From the NCBI GenBank assembly GCA_023458595.1, contig JAEWYT010000170.1:1-64000 (forward strand): a stretch of DNA of 64,000 nucleotides, read 5' to 3'. Under the pieces are notes generated by a model that searched no databases, had not been told where the DNA came from, and saw only the letters and a program-made list of their open reading frames with translations. This document shows positions 33,245 through 44,584 of this stretch, in pieces. A program made the translations under genes and the position numbers. This DNA comes from Pseudomonadota bacterium (GTDB lineage Bacteria > Pseudomonadota > Alphaproteobacteria > Rhizobiales > Tepidamorphaceae). Each line of letters starts with the position of its first letter. Positions within the stretch are counted from its first letter, which is position 1.

Positions 33245-34135
33245 ATGCTCAAGCGAATCATCCTCGCGCTTCTGGCGCTCGCCCTCATCGGGGCGGGCGC
33301 CTTTTGGCTGCTGACCGCGCCGAGAGTGCTTTCCGCCTCGGATCTGCCCGATCTCACGCCCGACGTCGAGCACGGCCGCTACATGTTCTTCGCGGGTGGC
33401 TGCGCCTCCTGCCACGCTACGCCCGGCCAGGAGGATCCCTTCGTTCTCGGCGGCGGGCTCGCGCTGCCGTCGCCGTTCGGCACCTTCCATGTCCCGAACA
33501 TCTCGCCGGATCCGGACGCGGGAATCGGCGGCTGGTCGACGCTCGATTTCGTCAACGCCATGATGAAGGGCGTCTCGCCGGACGGCAGCCATTTGTATCC
33601 GGCCTTCCCGTACACGTCCTACCAGCGCATGAAGCTGGAGGACGTGATCGATCTGAAGGCGTTCCTGGACACGGTGGAGCCCGTTTCGAGCGAGGTCCCG
33701 GCTCACGAATTGCCGTTTCCGTTCAACGCCCGCCGCGCGCTCGGGGTCTGGAAGCTCCTGAACCTCGACGGCAAGCCGTTCGCGCCCGATCCTGACGCGG
33801 GCGCCGAGGTCAACCGCGGTGCGTATCTGGTGACGGGGCCGGGTCATTGCGGCGAATGCCACACGCCGCGCGACCCCCTCGGCGGGCTCGAGCGCGACAA
33901 ATGGCTTGCCGGCGCGCCGAACCCCGAGGGCAAGGGCAAGGTGCCGGACATAACCTCGGCGGGGCTCGAGGACTGGTCCGACAACGACATCGCCTACGCC
34001 CTCGAGACCGGCTTCACGCCGGAATTCGACTCCCTCGGCTCCAGCATGGCCGCCGTCGTCCGCAATACCGCCCATCTGACGCCCGAGGACCGCGCCGCCA
34101 TCGCCGCCTATCTGAAGAGCGTGCCCGGGAAGTAG
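33245..34135 (+). CDS. Membrane-anchored dihaem cytochrome c
   Basis: A 296-residue protein with one N-terminal membrane helix (LKRIILALLALALIGAGAFW) and two c-type haem domains: CASCH at 53-57 and CGECH at 202-206. Segment order (GRYMFFAGGCASCH, VPNISPDPDAGIGGWS, then GAYLVTGPGHCGECHTPRD and LAGAPNP) resembles the cytochrome subunits of periplasmic alcohol or gluconate dehydrogenases, and also thiosulfate-type cytochromes. No dehydrogenase gene is adjacent, so the electron donor is unknown. Start ATG is 20 bp after the cytochrome c' stop. Confidence 0.92.
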   Translation: MLKRIILALLALALIGAGAFWLLTAPRVLSASDLPDLTPDVEHGRYMFFAGGCASCHATPGQEDPFVLGGGLALPSPFGTFHVPNISPDPDAGIGGWSTLDFVNAMMKGVSPDGSHLYPAFPYTSYQRMKLEDVIDLKAFLDTVEPVSSEVPAHELPFPFNARRALGVWKLLNLDGKPFAPDPDAGAEVNRGAYLVTGPGHCGECHTPRDPLGGLERDKWLAGAPNPEGKGKVPDITSAGLEDWSDNDIAYALETGFTPEFDSLGSSMAAVVRNTAHLTPEDRAAIAAYLKSVPGK

Positions 34136-34143
34136 GCGGGCGG

Positions 34144-34698
34144 TCAGTTCGCTCGCGCGCCGAACAGGGGCAGGGCGGAGCCGGCCGCGTCCGCCTCGAT
34201 CGCCAGCATCTTGCGCTTCGTCGCGATGCTGCCGGGCGCCGAGAAGCCGCCGATCTTGCCGCCGGCGGCGAGCACGCGATGGCACGGAACGATGATCGGG
34301 AAGGGATTGGCCCCTTCCGCCTGCCCAACCGACTGCGCCGCGCCCGGCTCGCCGATACGCTCGGCGATTTCGCCGTAGGTGACGGTCCGGCCGGGGGGAA
34401 TGGCGCGCGTCGCCTCGTAGACGCGGCGGTTGAAGTCGGGCACGCCGGTCATGTCGAGCTCGATCGGCGCGAGGTCGCTCCGCTCGCCCGCCATCAGCGC
34501 GACGATGCGATCGATCGCGTCTCGGGCCGCGCCCGTCGGCCCGGCCTCCCGTGCGTCCGGAAAGCGCCGCCGCATCGTCCGCCGCGTGGCCTCGGCGGAC
34601 GCCTCGGGAAGCTGCACGCCGACGATCCCGCGCGCGCCCCAGGCGAGGGCGCACGGTCCGATCGCCGTATCGAACAGGGCGAAGCCTTCAGCCGACAT
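34144..34698 (-). CDS. ogt: Methylated-DNA-protein-cysteine methyltransferase
   Basis: A 184-residue suicide repair protein that takes the methyl group from O6-methylguanine. The active cysteine is Cys139 in PIIVPCHRVL, preceded by the helix-turn-helix region VTYGEIAERIGEPGAAQSVGQAEGANP with the conserved A-QxVGxA-xANP pattern. No Ada N-terminal zinc domain. It is convergent with the dihaem cytochrome gene, ending 8 bp from it. Confidence 0.93.
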   Translation of the reverse strand: MSAEGFALFDTAIGPCALAWGARGIVGVQLPEASAEATRRTMRRRFPDAREAGPTGAARDAIDRIVALMAGERSDLAPIELDMTGVPDFNRRVYEATRAIPPGRTVTYGEIAERIGEPGAAQSVGQAEGANPFPIIVPCHRVLAAGGKIGGFSAPGSIATKRKMLAIEADAAGSALPLFGARAN

Positions 34699-34885
34699 GA
34701 CGGCAGTCTACCGCAACCGCGGCGGCGGGACCCGGAGAATCCTGCTCTCGCCGCCGGCAGACGGAAAGCGGTTCGGATTTCGACATGCCCGGGAAGATAT
34801 GTTCGCCAGACCGTCTGTCCACCCGATTTCGGCCGCATCCCCCCGTCGCACGGCATCTAGGGTCCGCGATCGCGTCCAGGACGCC

Positions 34886-34910
34886 GGGCCCCGGACACGA
34901 TCCGGGACCC
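34886..34910. repeat. Family D palindrome
   Basis: GGGCCCCGGACACGATCCGG followed by its mirror end, in the gap between ogt and the M20 peptidase gene. The same family as 19915-19935 and 20948-20972. Confidence 0.6.
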
Positions 34911-34942
34911 ACGCGGCGGTCGCCGCAGCCTCGATCGTCCGG

Positions 34943-36361
34943 CTACTTCCCCGCCAGCGCGCCGATCACGCGGGCCCAGGCACGCGTGCCGTGGTGGAAG
35001 CTGGACAGGTTGTACTTCTCGTTCGGCGAATGGATCTTGTCGTCGTCGAGACCGAAGCCGATCAGAACGGAATCGAGGCCGAGCGTGTGCTTGAAGTCGC
35101 CGACGATCGGGATCGACCCGCCGCAGCCCATCATCACCGTCGGTTTGCCGAACTCCGCTGCGAGCGCGTCCGCCGCCTTGGCGATCTGCGGCTTCGACAT
35201 GTCGATCTGCAGCGCCGGCGAGGCGGCGTGGCCGAGGAACTCGACCTCGCAGTCGGCCGGCACCCGCTCCTTGACGAACTTGCGGAAATTCTCGCGGATC
35301 TTCAGCGGGTCCTGATGCCCGACCAGGCGGAAGGAGACCTTCGCCGAGGCCTTCGAGGCGATCACGGTCTTCGATCCGTCGCCGGTATAGCCGCCGATGA
35401 TGCCGTTCACGTCGCAGGTCGGCCGCGACCAGATCTGCTCGAGCACGCTGCGGCCCTTCTCGCCCGCCGGGATCGACAGGCCGACATCGCCGAGGAACGC
35501 CTTGTCGTCGAAGCCGAGCCCGTCCCACTGCGCCTTGAGGGTGGCGGGAAGCTCGTCGACGCCGTCGTAGAAGCCCGGCACCTGGACGCGGCCGTCCGCG
35601 TCGTGCAGGTCGGCGACGATATTGGCGACGACGCGGATCGGGTTCTGCGCCGCCCCGCCGTACATTCCCGAATGCAGGTCGCGATTGGCCGCCGTGACGA
35701 TGAACTCCTCGTAGAGCAGGCCGCGCAGCATGGTGGTGATCGCCGGCGTGGTGGCGTCCCACATCCCGGTGTCGCAGACGAGGGCGAAATCGGTCTTCAG
35801 CTCGTCCTTGTTGGCGTCGAGGAACGGCCCGAGGCTGCCCGAGCCCGATTCCTCCTCGCCTTCGATGAGCACGGTGATCGCGATCGGCAGGCCGCCGGTC
35901 GCGTCGACCCAGCCGCGGCAGGCCTCGATGAAGGTCATGAACTGGCCCTTGTCGTCGGAGGCGCCGCGCGCGACGATCTCCTTGCCCTTCGGCGTGTCGA
36001 CCAGGCGCGGCTCGAACGGCGGCTGCTCCCAAAGGTCGATCGGGTCGGCCGGCTGCACGTCGTAGTGTCCGTAGAACAGCACGTGCGGCACGCCGTCGCC
36101 GGCCTTGGCTCCGGCCCCGTTCACTCCCCCGTTCACTCCGTAGTGACCGACCACCATCGGCTGCCCGCCGGTCTCGCGCGCCGAGGCGTCGAATCCGAGC
36201 TCCTTCAGCTGCGCCACGACCCAGTCCGCCGCCTTGCGGCAATCGCCCTTGTAGGCGGGATCCGTCGAGATCGACGGGATGCGGATGAGCTGGAACAGCC
36301 TTTCGATGTTGCCGTCCAGATTGGCGTCGATGGCGGCGAGCGCCTTCTCGGTCGCGGTCAT
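34943..36361 (-). CDS. M20 family metallopeptidase (dipeptidase)
   Basis: A 472-residue cytosolic zinc peptidase of the CNDP/M20F branch. Metal and catalytic residues are in VLFYGHYDVQPADP, RGASDDKGQF, LIEGEEESGSGSLG, CDTGMW and the C-terminal H of NLSSFHHGTRAW. The dimerisation domain is inserted in the middle (NRDLHSGMYGGAAQNP). The ATG at 36361 follows AAGGAG with good spacing. The substrate is probably dipeptides or N-acyl amino acids. It lies 85 bp downstream of the HerA-like gene on the same strand. Confidence 0.93.
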   Translation of the reverse strand: MTATEKALAAIDANLDGNIERLFQLIRIPSISTDPAYKGDCRKAADWVVAQLKELGFDASARETGGQPMVVGHYGVNGGVNGAGAKAGDGVPHVLFYGHYDVQPADPIDLWEQPPFEPRLVDTPKGKEIVARGASDDKGQFMTFIEACRGWVDATGGLPIAITVLIEGEEESGSGSLGPFLDANKDELKTDFALVCDTGMWDATTPAITTMLRGLLYEEFIVTAANRDLHSGMYGGAAQNPIRVVANIVADLHDADGRVQVPGFYDGVDELPATLKAQWDGLGFDDKAFLGDVGLSIPAGEKGRSVLEQIWSRPTCDVNGIIGGYTGDGSKTVIASKASAKVSFRLVGHQDPLKIRENFRKFVKERVPADCEVEFLGHAASPALQIDMSKPQIAKAADALAAEFGKPTVMMGCGGSIPIVGDFKHTLGLDSVLIGFGLDDDKIHSPNEKYNLSSFHHGTRAWARVIGALAGK

Positions 36362-36446
36362 GGGAACTCCTTGTGGTGCGGTGTCGATGTGCCTTGCGCC
36401 AACGGCTAGTGCAAGCCGCGCTGCTCGGCAAGTGCGGGATCGGGAC

Positions 36447-37937
36447 TCAGCGCCGCCGCGACCCGAAGATGCCGCGCAGGATCCGGTTGCCGCTCGTCCC
36501 CAGTTCCCGGCCGAGGGCGGACGCGAGCGAGCGGCCGAACGACTTGGCGATCTGCATGCCGGCGTCCTCGACGTCCTTGGGCAGGCCGGTGAACGTCTCC
36601 TGGTTCTTGCGGCCCTTTCCACGCGCCGGCCCGGGGTCGTCCCGCACCGAGCGGTTCGCGCGCTGGGCGAGAATCTCGTACGCCGACTCCCGGTCGATCT
36701 CGCGGTCGTAGATGCCGGAGACCGGGCTCGACAGGACGATCGCCGCCCGCTCGCGCTCGTCGATCGGGCCGAGCCGGGAGGCCGGCGGGCGGATCAGCGT
36801 GCGCTGGACCATGGACGGCACGCCCTTGTCCTCCAGCGTCGAGACCAGCGCCTCGCCGACGCCGAGCTCGGTGATGATCTGGGCGGTATTGAAGTCCGGA
36901 TTGGGACGGAAGGTGTCGGCGGCCGTCTTCACGGCCTTCTGCTCGCGCGGGGTATAGGCGCGCAGCGCATGCTGGACGCGGTTGCCGAGCTGGGCGAGCA
37001 CCTTGTCGGGCACGTCGAGCGGGTTCTGGGTGACGAAATAGACGCCGACGCCCTTCGAGCGGATCAGGCGGACGACCTGCTCGACCTTGTCGACCAGCGC
37101 GTCCGGCGCGCCGTCGAACAGGAGATGCGCCTCGTCGAAGAAGAACACGAGCTTCGGCTTGTCCGGGTCGCCGACCTCGGGAAGCTCCTCGAACAGCTCC
37201 GACAGGAGCCAGAGCAGGAAGGTCGCGTAGAGCCGCGGCGAGGAGATCAGCTTGTCGGCGGCGAGCACGTTGACGAAGCCGCGGCCCTGCGCGTCGACGC
37301 GCATCAGGTCGGCGATATTCAGCGCCGGCTCGCCGAAGAAGTGCTCGGCGCCCTGGTTCTCGAGGACCAGCAGGCGCCGCTGGATCGCCCCGATCGTCTG
37401 CTTGGTGACGTTGCCGTAGGAGGTCGTGACCTCGCTGCCGACGCTCGCGAGGTATTCGAGAAGGGCGCGCAGGTCCTTCAGGTCGAGGAGTGGCAATCCC
37501 TCGTCGTCGGCGAGCCGGAAGGCGATGTTGAGCGCGCCTTCCTGTGCTTCCGAAAGCTCCATCAGCCGCGACAGCAGCAGCGGCCCCATCTCGGTGACGG
37601 TCGTGCGCACCGGATGGCCCTGGTCGCCGAACAGGTCCCAGAACACCACCGGCGAGGCGGCGAAGGCGTAGTCGCTGAGGCCGATCGCCTCGGCGCGCTT
37701 CAGGAGGAAGTCCTTCGCCACGCCGGCCTCGGCGATGCCGGAGAGGTCGCCCTTCACGTCGGCGCAGAACACCGGCACGCCGGCGTTGGAGAAACCCTCG
37801 GCCAGGATCTGCAGCGTCACCGTCTTGCCGGTGCCGGTCGCCCCGGTGACGAGGCCGTGCCGGTTGGCGTAGCGCAAATGCACGTACTCCGGCTTCACAC
37901 TCGTGCCGACGTAGATTTTGTCGTCGCTGTCGGACAT
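36447..37937 (-). CDS. HerA/YjgR-like ATPase (DUF853)
   Basis: A 496-residue hexameric-type FtsK/HerA ATPase. Walker A GATGTGKT near 33-40 (after MSDSDDKIYVGTS), Walker B KLVFFFDEAHLLF, a sensor-like VYFVTQNP, and the C-terminal FGRSLASALGRELG tail. It matches the DUF853 group that includes E. coli YjgR, of unknown role. The start at 37937 is preceded by AGGAGG; upstream in-frame residues read through the promoter. No partner nuclease (NurA) or defence gene is adjacent, so I do not assign it to a defence system. Confidence 0.92.
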   Translation of the reverse strand: MSDSDDKIYVGTSVKPEYVHLRYANRHGLVTGATGTGKTVTLQILAEGFSNAGVPVFCADVKGDLSGIAEAGVAKDFLLKRAEAIGLSDYAFAASPVVFWDLFGDQGHPVRTTVTEMGPLLLSRLMELSEAQEGALNIAFRLADDEGLPLLDLKDLRALLEYLASVGSEVTTSYGNVTKQTIGAIQRRLLVLENQGAEHFFGEPALNIADLMRVDAQGRGFVNVLAADKLISSPRLYATFLLWLLSELFEELPEVGDPDKPKLVFFFDEAHLLFDGAPDALVDKVEQVVRLIRSKGVGVYFVTQNPLDVPDKVLAQLGNRVQHALRAYTPREQKAVKTAADTFRPNPDFNTAQIITELGVGEALVSTLEDKGVPSMVQRTLIRPPASRLGPIDERERAAIVLSSPVSGIYDREIDRESAYEILAQRANRSVRDDPGPARGKGRKNQETFTGLPKDVEDAGMQIAKSFGRSLASALGRELGTSGNRILRGIFGSRRR

Positions 37938-38097
37938 CTCGGGCCGCCTCCTGAAACGATCGCTCCGCCGGCAGAACCAGCTGCCTGACGCGGTTATAGA
38001 AACCGGTTCGGACCGGCGCAATGCGCGGCTTGTTTAGTGGTGGGGCGCTATGCAGAATGGCCGCGACACTCGCGTGGGGACCGGACAGGAGGCGGAC

Positions 38098-38448
38098 ATG
38101 GACGAACTCATCGATCAGCTCGTGGCGCAGGTTGGCGTGAACAAGGAACAGGCGAGTTCGGCGGTTTCGATCATCCTGGGCTTCCTCAAGCAGTCAGGCC
38201 CCTCCGACAAGGTGGCCGAGCTCCTCGGGAAGATGCCGGGCGCCGAATCGATCGAGACCCCCTCCGGCGGCATGGGCGGCATGATGGGCGCGATGGCCGC
38301 CTTCGGCGCGCTGCAGTCCGCCGGCCTCGGGATGAGCGAGATCCAGGGTGTGACTCGACAATTAGTCGCCTTTGCGAAACAACATGCGGGTGACGAACTG
38401 GTCGACGAAGTAGTCGGCTCGATTCCCGGACTGAGCCAGTTCGCCTGA
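38098..38448 (+). CDS. Small conserved cytosolic protein (DUF2267/DUF2780-like)
   Basis: A 116-residue protein, not recognised with certainty. N-terminal helical stretch MDELIDQLVAQVGVNKEQAS then VSIILGFLKQSGPSDKVAELLGKMPGAE, a glycine/methionine-rich loop (GGMGGMMGAMAAFGAL), and a C-terminal helix GVTRQLVAFAKQHAGDELVDEVVGSIPGLSQF. The duplicated GxxxxQA / V...I.GF pattern recalls DUF2267-type or DUF2780 small proteins of unknown role. The start at 38098 is set by AGGAGG. Divergent from the HerA-like gene. Confidence 0.75.
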   Translation: MDELIDQLVAQVGVNKEQASSAVSIILGFLKQSGPSDKVAELLGKMPGAESIETPSGGMGGMMGAMAAFGALQSAGLGMSEIQGVTRQLVAFAKQHAGDELVDEVVGSIPGLSQFA

Positions 38449-38491
38449 TGCGGATTTCGGGCCGGCATTTTGAGGGAAGGGGAGCGATCGA

Positions 38492-38899
38492 ATGTCCTAT
38501 CCGGTACTCAAGATCGAGGGCATAGGCCCGAAATACGCGAAGAAGCTGAACGCGATCGGCGTCAGGACGACGGGCAGGCTGCTCGACCGCGCGAAGGATC
38601 CGAAGGGCCGCAAGCATCTCGCCGCCGAGGCCGGCATCGACGAAACCCTGATCCTGAAGTGGGCGAACATGTCCGACCTCATGCGCGTCAAGGGCGTCGG
38701 GGAGGAGTATTCCGAGCTTCTCGAAAGGGCGGGCGTCGACACCGTCAAGGAACTGCGCAACCGCAGGCCCGACAATCTTCATGCCAAGATGGTCGAAGTG
38801 AACGCGGCGAAGAAGCTTGTCCGCGCCCTGCCGAGCCCCAACAAGGTCAAGAGCTGGGTCGAACAGGCCAAGTCCTTGCCGCCAATAATGAAATATTAA
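38492..38899 (+). CDS. DUF4332 helix-hairpin-helix protein
   Basis: A 135-residue protein with two helix-hairpin-helix units: KIEGIGPKYAKKLNAIGV at 7-24, then RVKGVGEEYSELLERAGVDTVKELRNR at about 66-92. This is the DUF4332 layout. HhH units usually contact DNA backbone without sequence preference, but no function of this family is established. It lies 43 bp after the previous small gene and may be co-transcribed. An AAGGGGAG site precedes the ATG. Confidence 0.85.
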   Translation: MSYPVLKIEGIGPKYAKKLNAIGVRTTGRLLDRAKDPKGRKHLAAEAGIDETLILKWANMSDLMRVKGVGEEYSELLERAGVDTVKELRNRRPDNLHAKMVEVNAAKKLVRALPSPNKVKSWVEQAKSLPPIMKY

Positions 38900-39010
38900 G
38901 TCTGCATAGGCCGTACCCGAAAAGACGGTAGCGGTCATGCGGACGCTGTGGCACACATCGGCCGCGACCCGTCGCGGTCGATGTGGAAATGCAGCAGGCG
39001 AGACGGCCGA

Positions 39011-40987
39011 ATGAATGAACTTGATCTTGCCGCCGGGTTTCCGGGGGCGGACGAAGCGCGCTGGCTCGGCCTTGTCGAGAAGGTTCTGGCCGGGCGCGAC
39101 TTCAGGCGCGCGCTCGTGTCCGAGACCCGCGACGGTCTTGAGGTCATGCCGCTCTACGGCCAGCACGATCCCGGCCGTCACGTCCGCACTGAGGCAAAGC
39201 CCTGGACTGTGTTTCAGCGCGTCGACCATCCCGATGTCGACGAGGCGAACAGGCTCGCGCTCGCCGACATAGAGGGCGGCGCCGACGGCCTGGAGCTCGT
39301 TTTTCCCGGGGCGCCGGGTGCCAACGGCTATGGCGTGCGGATCGGCTCCGTCGACGACATGAGCCGTCTTCTCGACGGTGTTGACCTCACCCGCGTCAGG
39401 CTGCGCATAGACGGCGGCTACGAGAGCCGGCCGGCGATGGCCATGGTGATCGCGCTCGTCCGCAATCTCGGCCTCGATGTCCGCCGGATCGGAATCGTCG
39501 GCCTGTCGGATGCGGGCAACGGCCTTTTCGCCGACGGCCGGCTCGTGACTTCCTACGAGAACGTGCGCGCCTGGACGACGGACCTTGGTCACTACCTGGT
39601 CGACGAGGGCCTGAACGTCGCGCCCTTCGTCGGCGACGGCCGCGCGGTCCATGCCGGCGGCGGATCCGAGGCGCAGGAGCTCGGCTATTGCCTCGCTTCC
39701 GGTCTCGAGCACTTGCGGGTGGTGGAAAGCGGCGGCGTATCGCTTGAGGACGCGCGCCGGTTCGTGACCTTCTCGCTCGCCGCCGACGACGACCAGTTCT
39801 CGACGATGGCGAAGTTCCGGGCCATGCGGCTCGTGTGGGACCGCGTGCAGGAGGCCTGCGGCATGACCCCGGCGCCCGCCGCCGTCCATGCCGAGACGGC
39901 GTGGCGGATGATGACGAAGCGCGACCCGTGGGTGAACCTGCTGCGCACGACCGTTGCGACCACCGCCGCCGGCCTCGGCGGGGCGGACTCGGTGACGGTG
40001 ATGCCGTTCACCTCGGCCATCGGCCTGCCGGACGCCTTCGCCCGCCGGCTCGCCCGCAACACGCAGCTCGTGCTGATCGAGGAGTCCGGTCTCGCCCGCG
40101 TCGCCGACCCGGCCGCGGGCTCTGGCTATGTCGAGGCGCTGACGGCCGCGTTCGCCGAGGCCGCCTGGAAGGAGTTCCAGGCGATCGAGGAGGAGGGCGG
40201 CATCATCCGCTCGCTGATTTCGGGATCCTTCCAGGCGCGCGTCATCGACGTGCGCGAAAAGCGCGGCAGGGACGTCGCGCGCCGCAAGGAGCCGATCACC
40301 GGCGTCTCCGAATATCCCTTCCTCGCCGAGCTTCCGGTTTCGACGCTGGAACCGGACCGCGAGGACGTCGAGATGTCCGGCAGCGGCCTGGACTTGCCGG
40401 AGCCGGGAAGCGGCGAGCGCTATGCCGCTCTCGTCGCCGCGGTCCGCGAGGGCGCGACGATCGCCGACATGGTGGCGACCATCGGGCAGGAGTGGGTCCG
40501 CTCGGTGCAGGTGCCGAAGATGCGCCTCGCCGAGCCCTTCGAGCGCCTGCGGGATGCTTCCGACCGGATGCTCAAGGGGACGGGCCGCCGCCCGGCCGTG
40601 TTCCTGGCGACGCTCGGCCGCATGGCCGAGTTCACCGCGCGTGCCGCCTTCGCCCGCAATGCCTTCGAGGCCGGCGGCATCGAGGCGGTCGGCGGCAAGG
40701 TCCATGACGGCCTCGACGCGCTGATCGACGCCTTCCGCGAGAGCCGCGCCGAGATCGCCTGCGTCTGCGGCACCGACGAGGCTTACGGCGAGAGGGGCGT
40801 CGAGGTCGCGGCCGCGCTGAAGGCTGCCGGCGCCCAGGGAGTCTGGCTCGCCGGCCGCCCGGGCGAAAGGGAGGCCGAATTCCGTGCCGCCGGCATGGAT
40901 GCGTTCGTTTTCGCGGGTTGTGATATCCTCTCAGAGCTGACCGGGGCCCACGAGCGGCTCGGTTTGGCCGGCGAGGACCGGAAATGA
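39011..40987 (+). CDS. mutA: Methylmalonyl-CoA mutase, small (beta) subunit
   Basis: A 658-residue non-catalytic chain of the heterodimeric mutase. It has the mutase TIM-barrel domain (VSYE-type segments, [69 protein letters not shown]). The C-terminal cobalamin-fold domain lacks the DxHxxG motif, as expected for the beta chain. The in-frame ATG at 38948 would add 21 basic residues; 39011 matches the family start. It lies 16 bp before the alpha-chain gene, in one operon. Confidence 0.93.
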   Translation: MNELDLAAGFPGADEARWLGLVEKVLAGRDFRRALVSETRDGLEVMPLYGQHDPGRHVRTEAKPWTVFQRVDHPDVDEANRLALADIEGGADGLELVFPGAPGANGYGVRIGSVDDMSRLLDGVDLTRVRLRIDGGYESRPAMAMVIALVRNLGLDVRRIGIVGLSDAGNGLFADGRLVTSYENVRAWTTDLGHYLVDEGLNVAPFVGDGRAVHAGGGSEAQELGYCLASGLEHLRVVESGGVSLEDARRFVTFSLAADDDQFSTMAKFRAMRLVWDRVQEACGMTPAPAAVHAETAWRMMTKRDPWVNLLRTTVATTAAGLGGADSVTVMPFTSAIGLPDAFARRLARNTQLVLIEESGLARVADPAAGSGYVEALTAAFAEAAWKEFQAIEEEGGIIRSLISGSFQARVIDVREKRGRDVARRKEPITGVSEYPFLAELPVSTLEPDREDVEMSGSGLDLPEPGSGERYAALVAAVREGATIADMVATIGQEWVRSVQVPKMRLAEPFERLRDASDRMLKGTGRRPAVFLATLGRMAEFTARAAFARNAFEAGGIEAVGGKVHDGLDALIDAFRESRAEIACVCGTDEAYGERGVEVAAALKAAGAQGVWLAGRPGEREAEFRAAGMDAFVFAGCDILSELTGAHERLGLAGEDRK

Positions 40988-41003
40988 CGGAGTGTTCGGC
41001 GAG

Positions 41004-43166
<2,163 letters not shown>

Positions 43167-43184
43167 CTTCGCCCGGCGGCCCCG

Positions 43185-43757
43185 CTAGAACGGCATCCCC
43201 TGACCGGGCTGCGGGCCGGCGCCGCCGGCGGCGCCCGTCGGCATGTTCATGATGTTGAGGCCGGCCGGGACCTCGAACATCGCCGGGTCCTGCGCGACGC
43301 GCTCGAGGTTCTCGAGCCCCGAGCGGATGCCGTTTGAGGTGGTTACTTCGAGGGGGATGTTGTCCTCGGTCAGGCAGACCTCGGCCATCTTCATGACCCA
43401 GATCGTGCAGCCTTCGCCGTTGACCGTCTTGCTCTCGTCGGTGCGCTCGCCTTCGTATTCGTCCTTGGGGGAGGGCAGCCGCATGCCCATGCCGGGCATC
43501 TGCTCCGACCACATCACCAGTTCGCCCGTCTCCATGTCGCGCACGCTCGACATCGCCATGCCGTGCTGTTCCATGTCGACGCGCATTTTCCGGGGGGTCG
43601 CCAGGTAGTGCATCTGCGCGCGCATCTGCAGACCCTTGTCGCTGGTCAGAACCCACTCGCCCTGAAAGTCGACCGTCGGGAACGGCTGCTCGGCGAATGC
43701 CGGGGCGGCGAGAAACGATGTGGAAAGCCCGAGTGCGAGCGTGGCGAGACGCGACAT
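43185..43757 (-). CDS. Exported DUF4412-like protein
   Basis: A 190-residue periplasmic protein. Signal peptide about 1-22 (MSRLATLALGLSTSFLAAPAFA). The mature part reads as beta strands with methionine-rich turns (MRAQMHYLATPRKMRVDMEQHGMAMSSVRDMETGELVMWSEQMPGMGM), the pattern of DUF4412, and a single disulfide-sized pair CTIW...CLTE. The C-terminus is Gly/Pro rich. Ligand unknown; the methionine density might suggest metal contact, but this is speculative. It points against the mutase operon, with 18 bp between stops. Confidence 0.78.
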   Translation of the reverse strand: MSRLATLALGLSTSFLAAPAFAEQPFPTVDFQGEWVLTSDKGLQMRAQMHYLATPRKMRVDMEQHGMAMSSVRDMETGELVMWSEQMPGMGMRLPSPKDEYEGERTDESKTVNGEGCTIWVMKMAEVCLTEDNIPLEVTTSNGIRSGLENLERVAQDPAMFEVPAGLNIMNMPTGAAGGAGPQPGQGMPF

Positions 43758-43956
43758 GGAAAGACCCCCTGGAAGACGCGTCGGAACGACGGCCGAATCT
43801 GCTGATCGGAAGTGGATTCTGCCCGCGATTGTGTTCGCCGTAAGACACCGGCGGCTCCGATCGTTCCGCAAGGCGATATCCCGGGTCTTGCGGACCGAAA
43901 GGCAGAGGTGTAGGCGTCGGGTAGTTCACGGTCCGAAATCGATCCGTTCCATAGCG

Positions 43957-44532
43957 ATGTTCCGAAGATATCTCGCTTTTTTCGCGCTGTTTCCGGTCCT
44001 CGCCGGCTGCGCCGGCGACGAGCAGCCTTCCGCGACCTCGGTCGTCCCGATCTCCTATACGATCACGGCCGCCGCGGCCGGTCCGATCACGCCGGACACG
44101 CCCTATTCGGCGGCGACCATGAAGAAGCTGTTTCCCAACGAGCGCATCGACGTCATCTCGACGGCGGACGAGGACGGCGTGGTCGACGCCCTGACCGTCT
44201 TCACCGACGGGCTGCAGGTGATGATGGTGATCCCGGCGGCCGGCGGAAAGACCATCAAGGCCGTCCACGGCTCGGGCCTCGCGGTGGCCGGGCCGAACGG
44301 AGAGCGCCTCGGCATGACCTTCAAGCAGTCCGGCCTCAGCCGGAACGACTGCACCGTCGGCACCGGGCCCTGGCTCGGCATGGCGGTCTGCACCGAGCGC
44401 AACGCGCCGAACGTCTGGCTCGTCTTCGACAACGGAGGCTGGAACGGCTCTCCGAACGAGCTGGCGCCCGCTTCGAGCCTCGCCGAGGGCAAGCTGCAGC
44501 GCATCGTGTGGGTGCCGGGGCGGACCGGCTGA
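43957..44532 (+). CDS. Lipoprotein, DUF1131 (YfeY)-like
   Basis: A 191-residue lipoprotein: signal MFRRYLAFFALFPVLAGC with lipobox VLAGC (lipidated Cys18). The mature domain starts with a segment AAGPITPDTPYSAATMKKLFPN and has the order G(I/V)G..F....C......V.C......W.FDNGGWNG....L, which resembles E. coli YfeY (DUF1131), an RpoE-regulated lipoprotein. I see no retention signal change, so an outer membrane location is likely. It lies 52 bp before meaB on the same strand, so co-transcription is possible. Confidence 0.7.
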   Translation: MFRRYLAFFALFPVLAGCAGDEQPSATSVVPISYTITAAAAGPITPDTPYSAATMKKLFPNERIDVISTADEDGVVDALTVFTDGLQVMMVIPAAGGKTIKAVHGSGLAVAGPNGERLGMTFKQSGLSRNDCTVGTGPWLGMAVCTERNAPNVWLVFDNGGWNGSPNELAPASSLAEGKLQRIVWVPGRTG

Positions 44533-44584
44533 AAAGTGGACGCCCCGGCGTGACGCGGGCGCCGTGCTGCGCTATGCCGCTTGC

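Noticed and set aside
36447..38899. HerA-like ATPase and neighbouring helix-hairpin-helix protein as a phage defence island
   Set aside because: The ATPase belongs to the widespread DUF853/YjgR group. There is no NurA, SIR2, DUF4297 or other effector gene nearby, and the neighbours are housekeeping-like.
38186..40705. 839-codon minus-strand frame opposite mutA
   Set aside because: Antisense shadow of the methylmalonyl-CoA mutase gene. His/Asp/Arg/Gly-rich composition typical of reverse frames in GC-rich coding DNA, and mutA is fully conserved.
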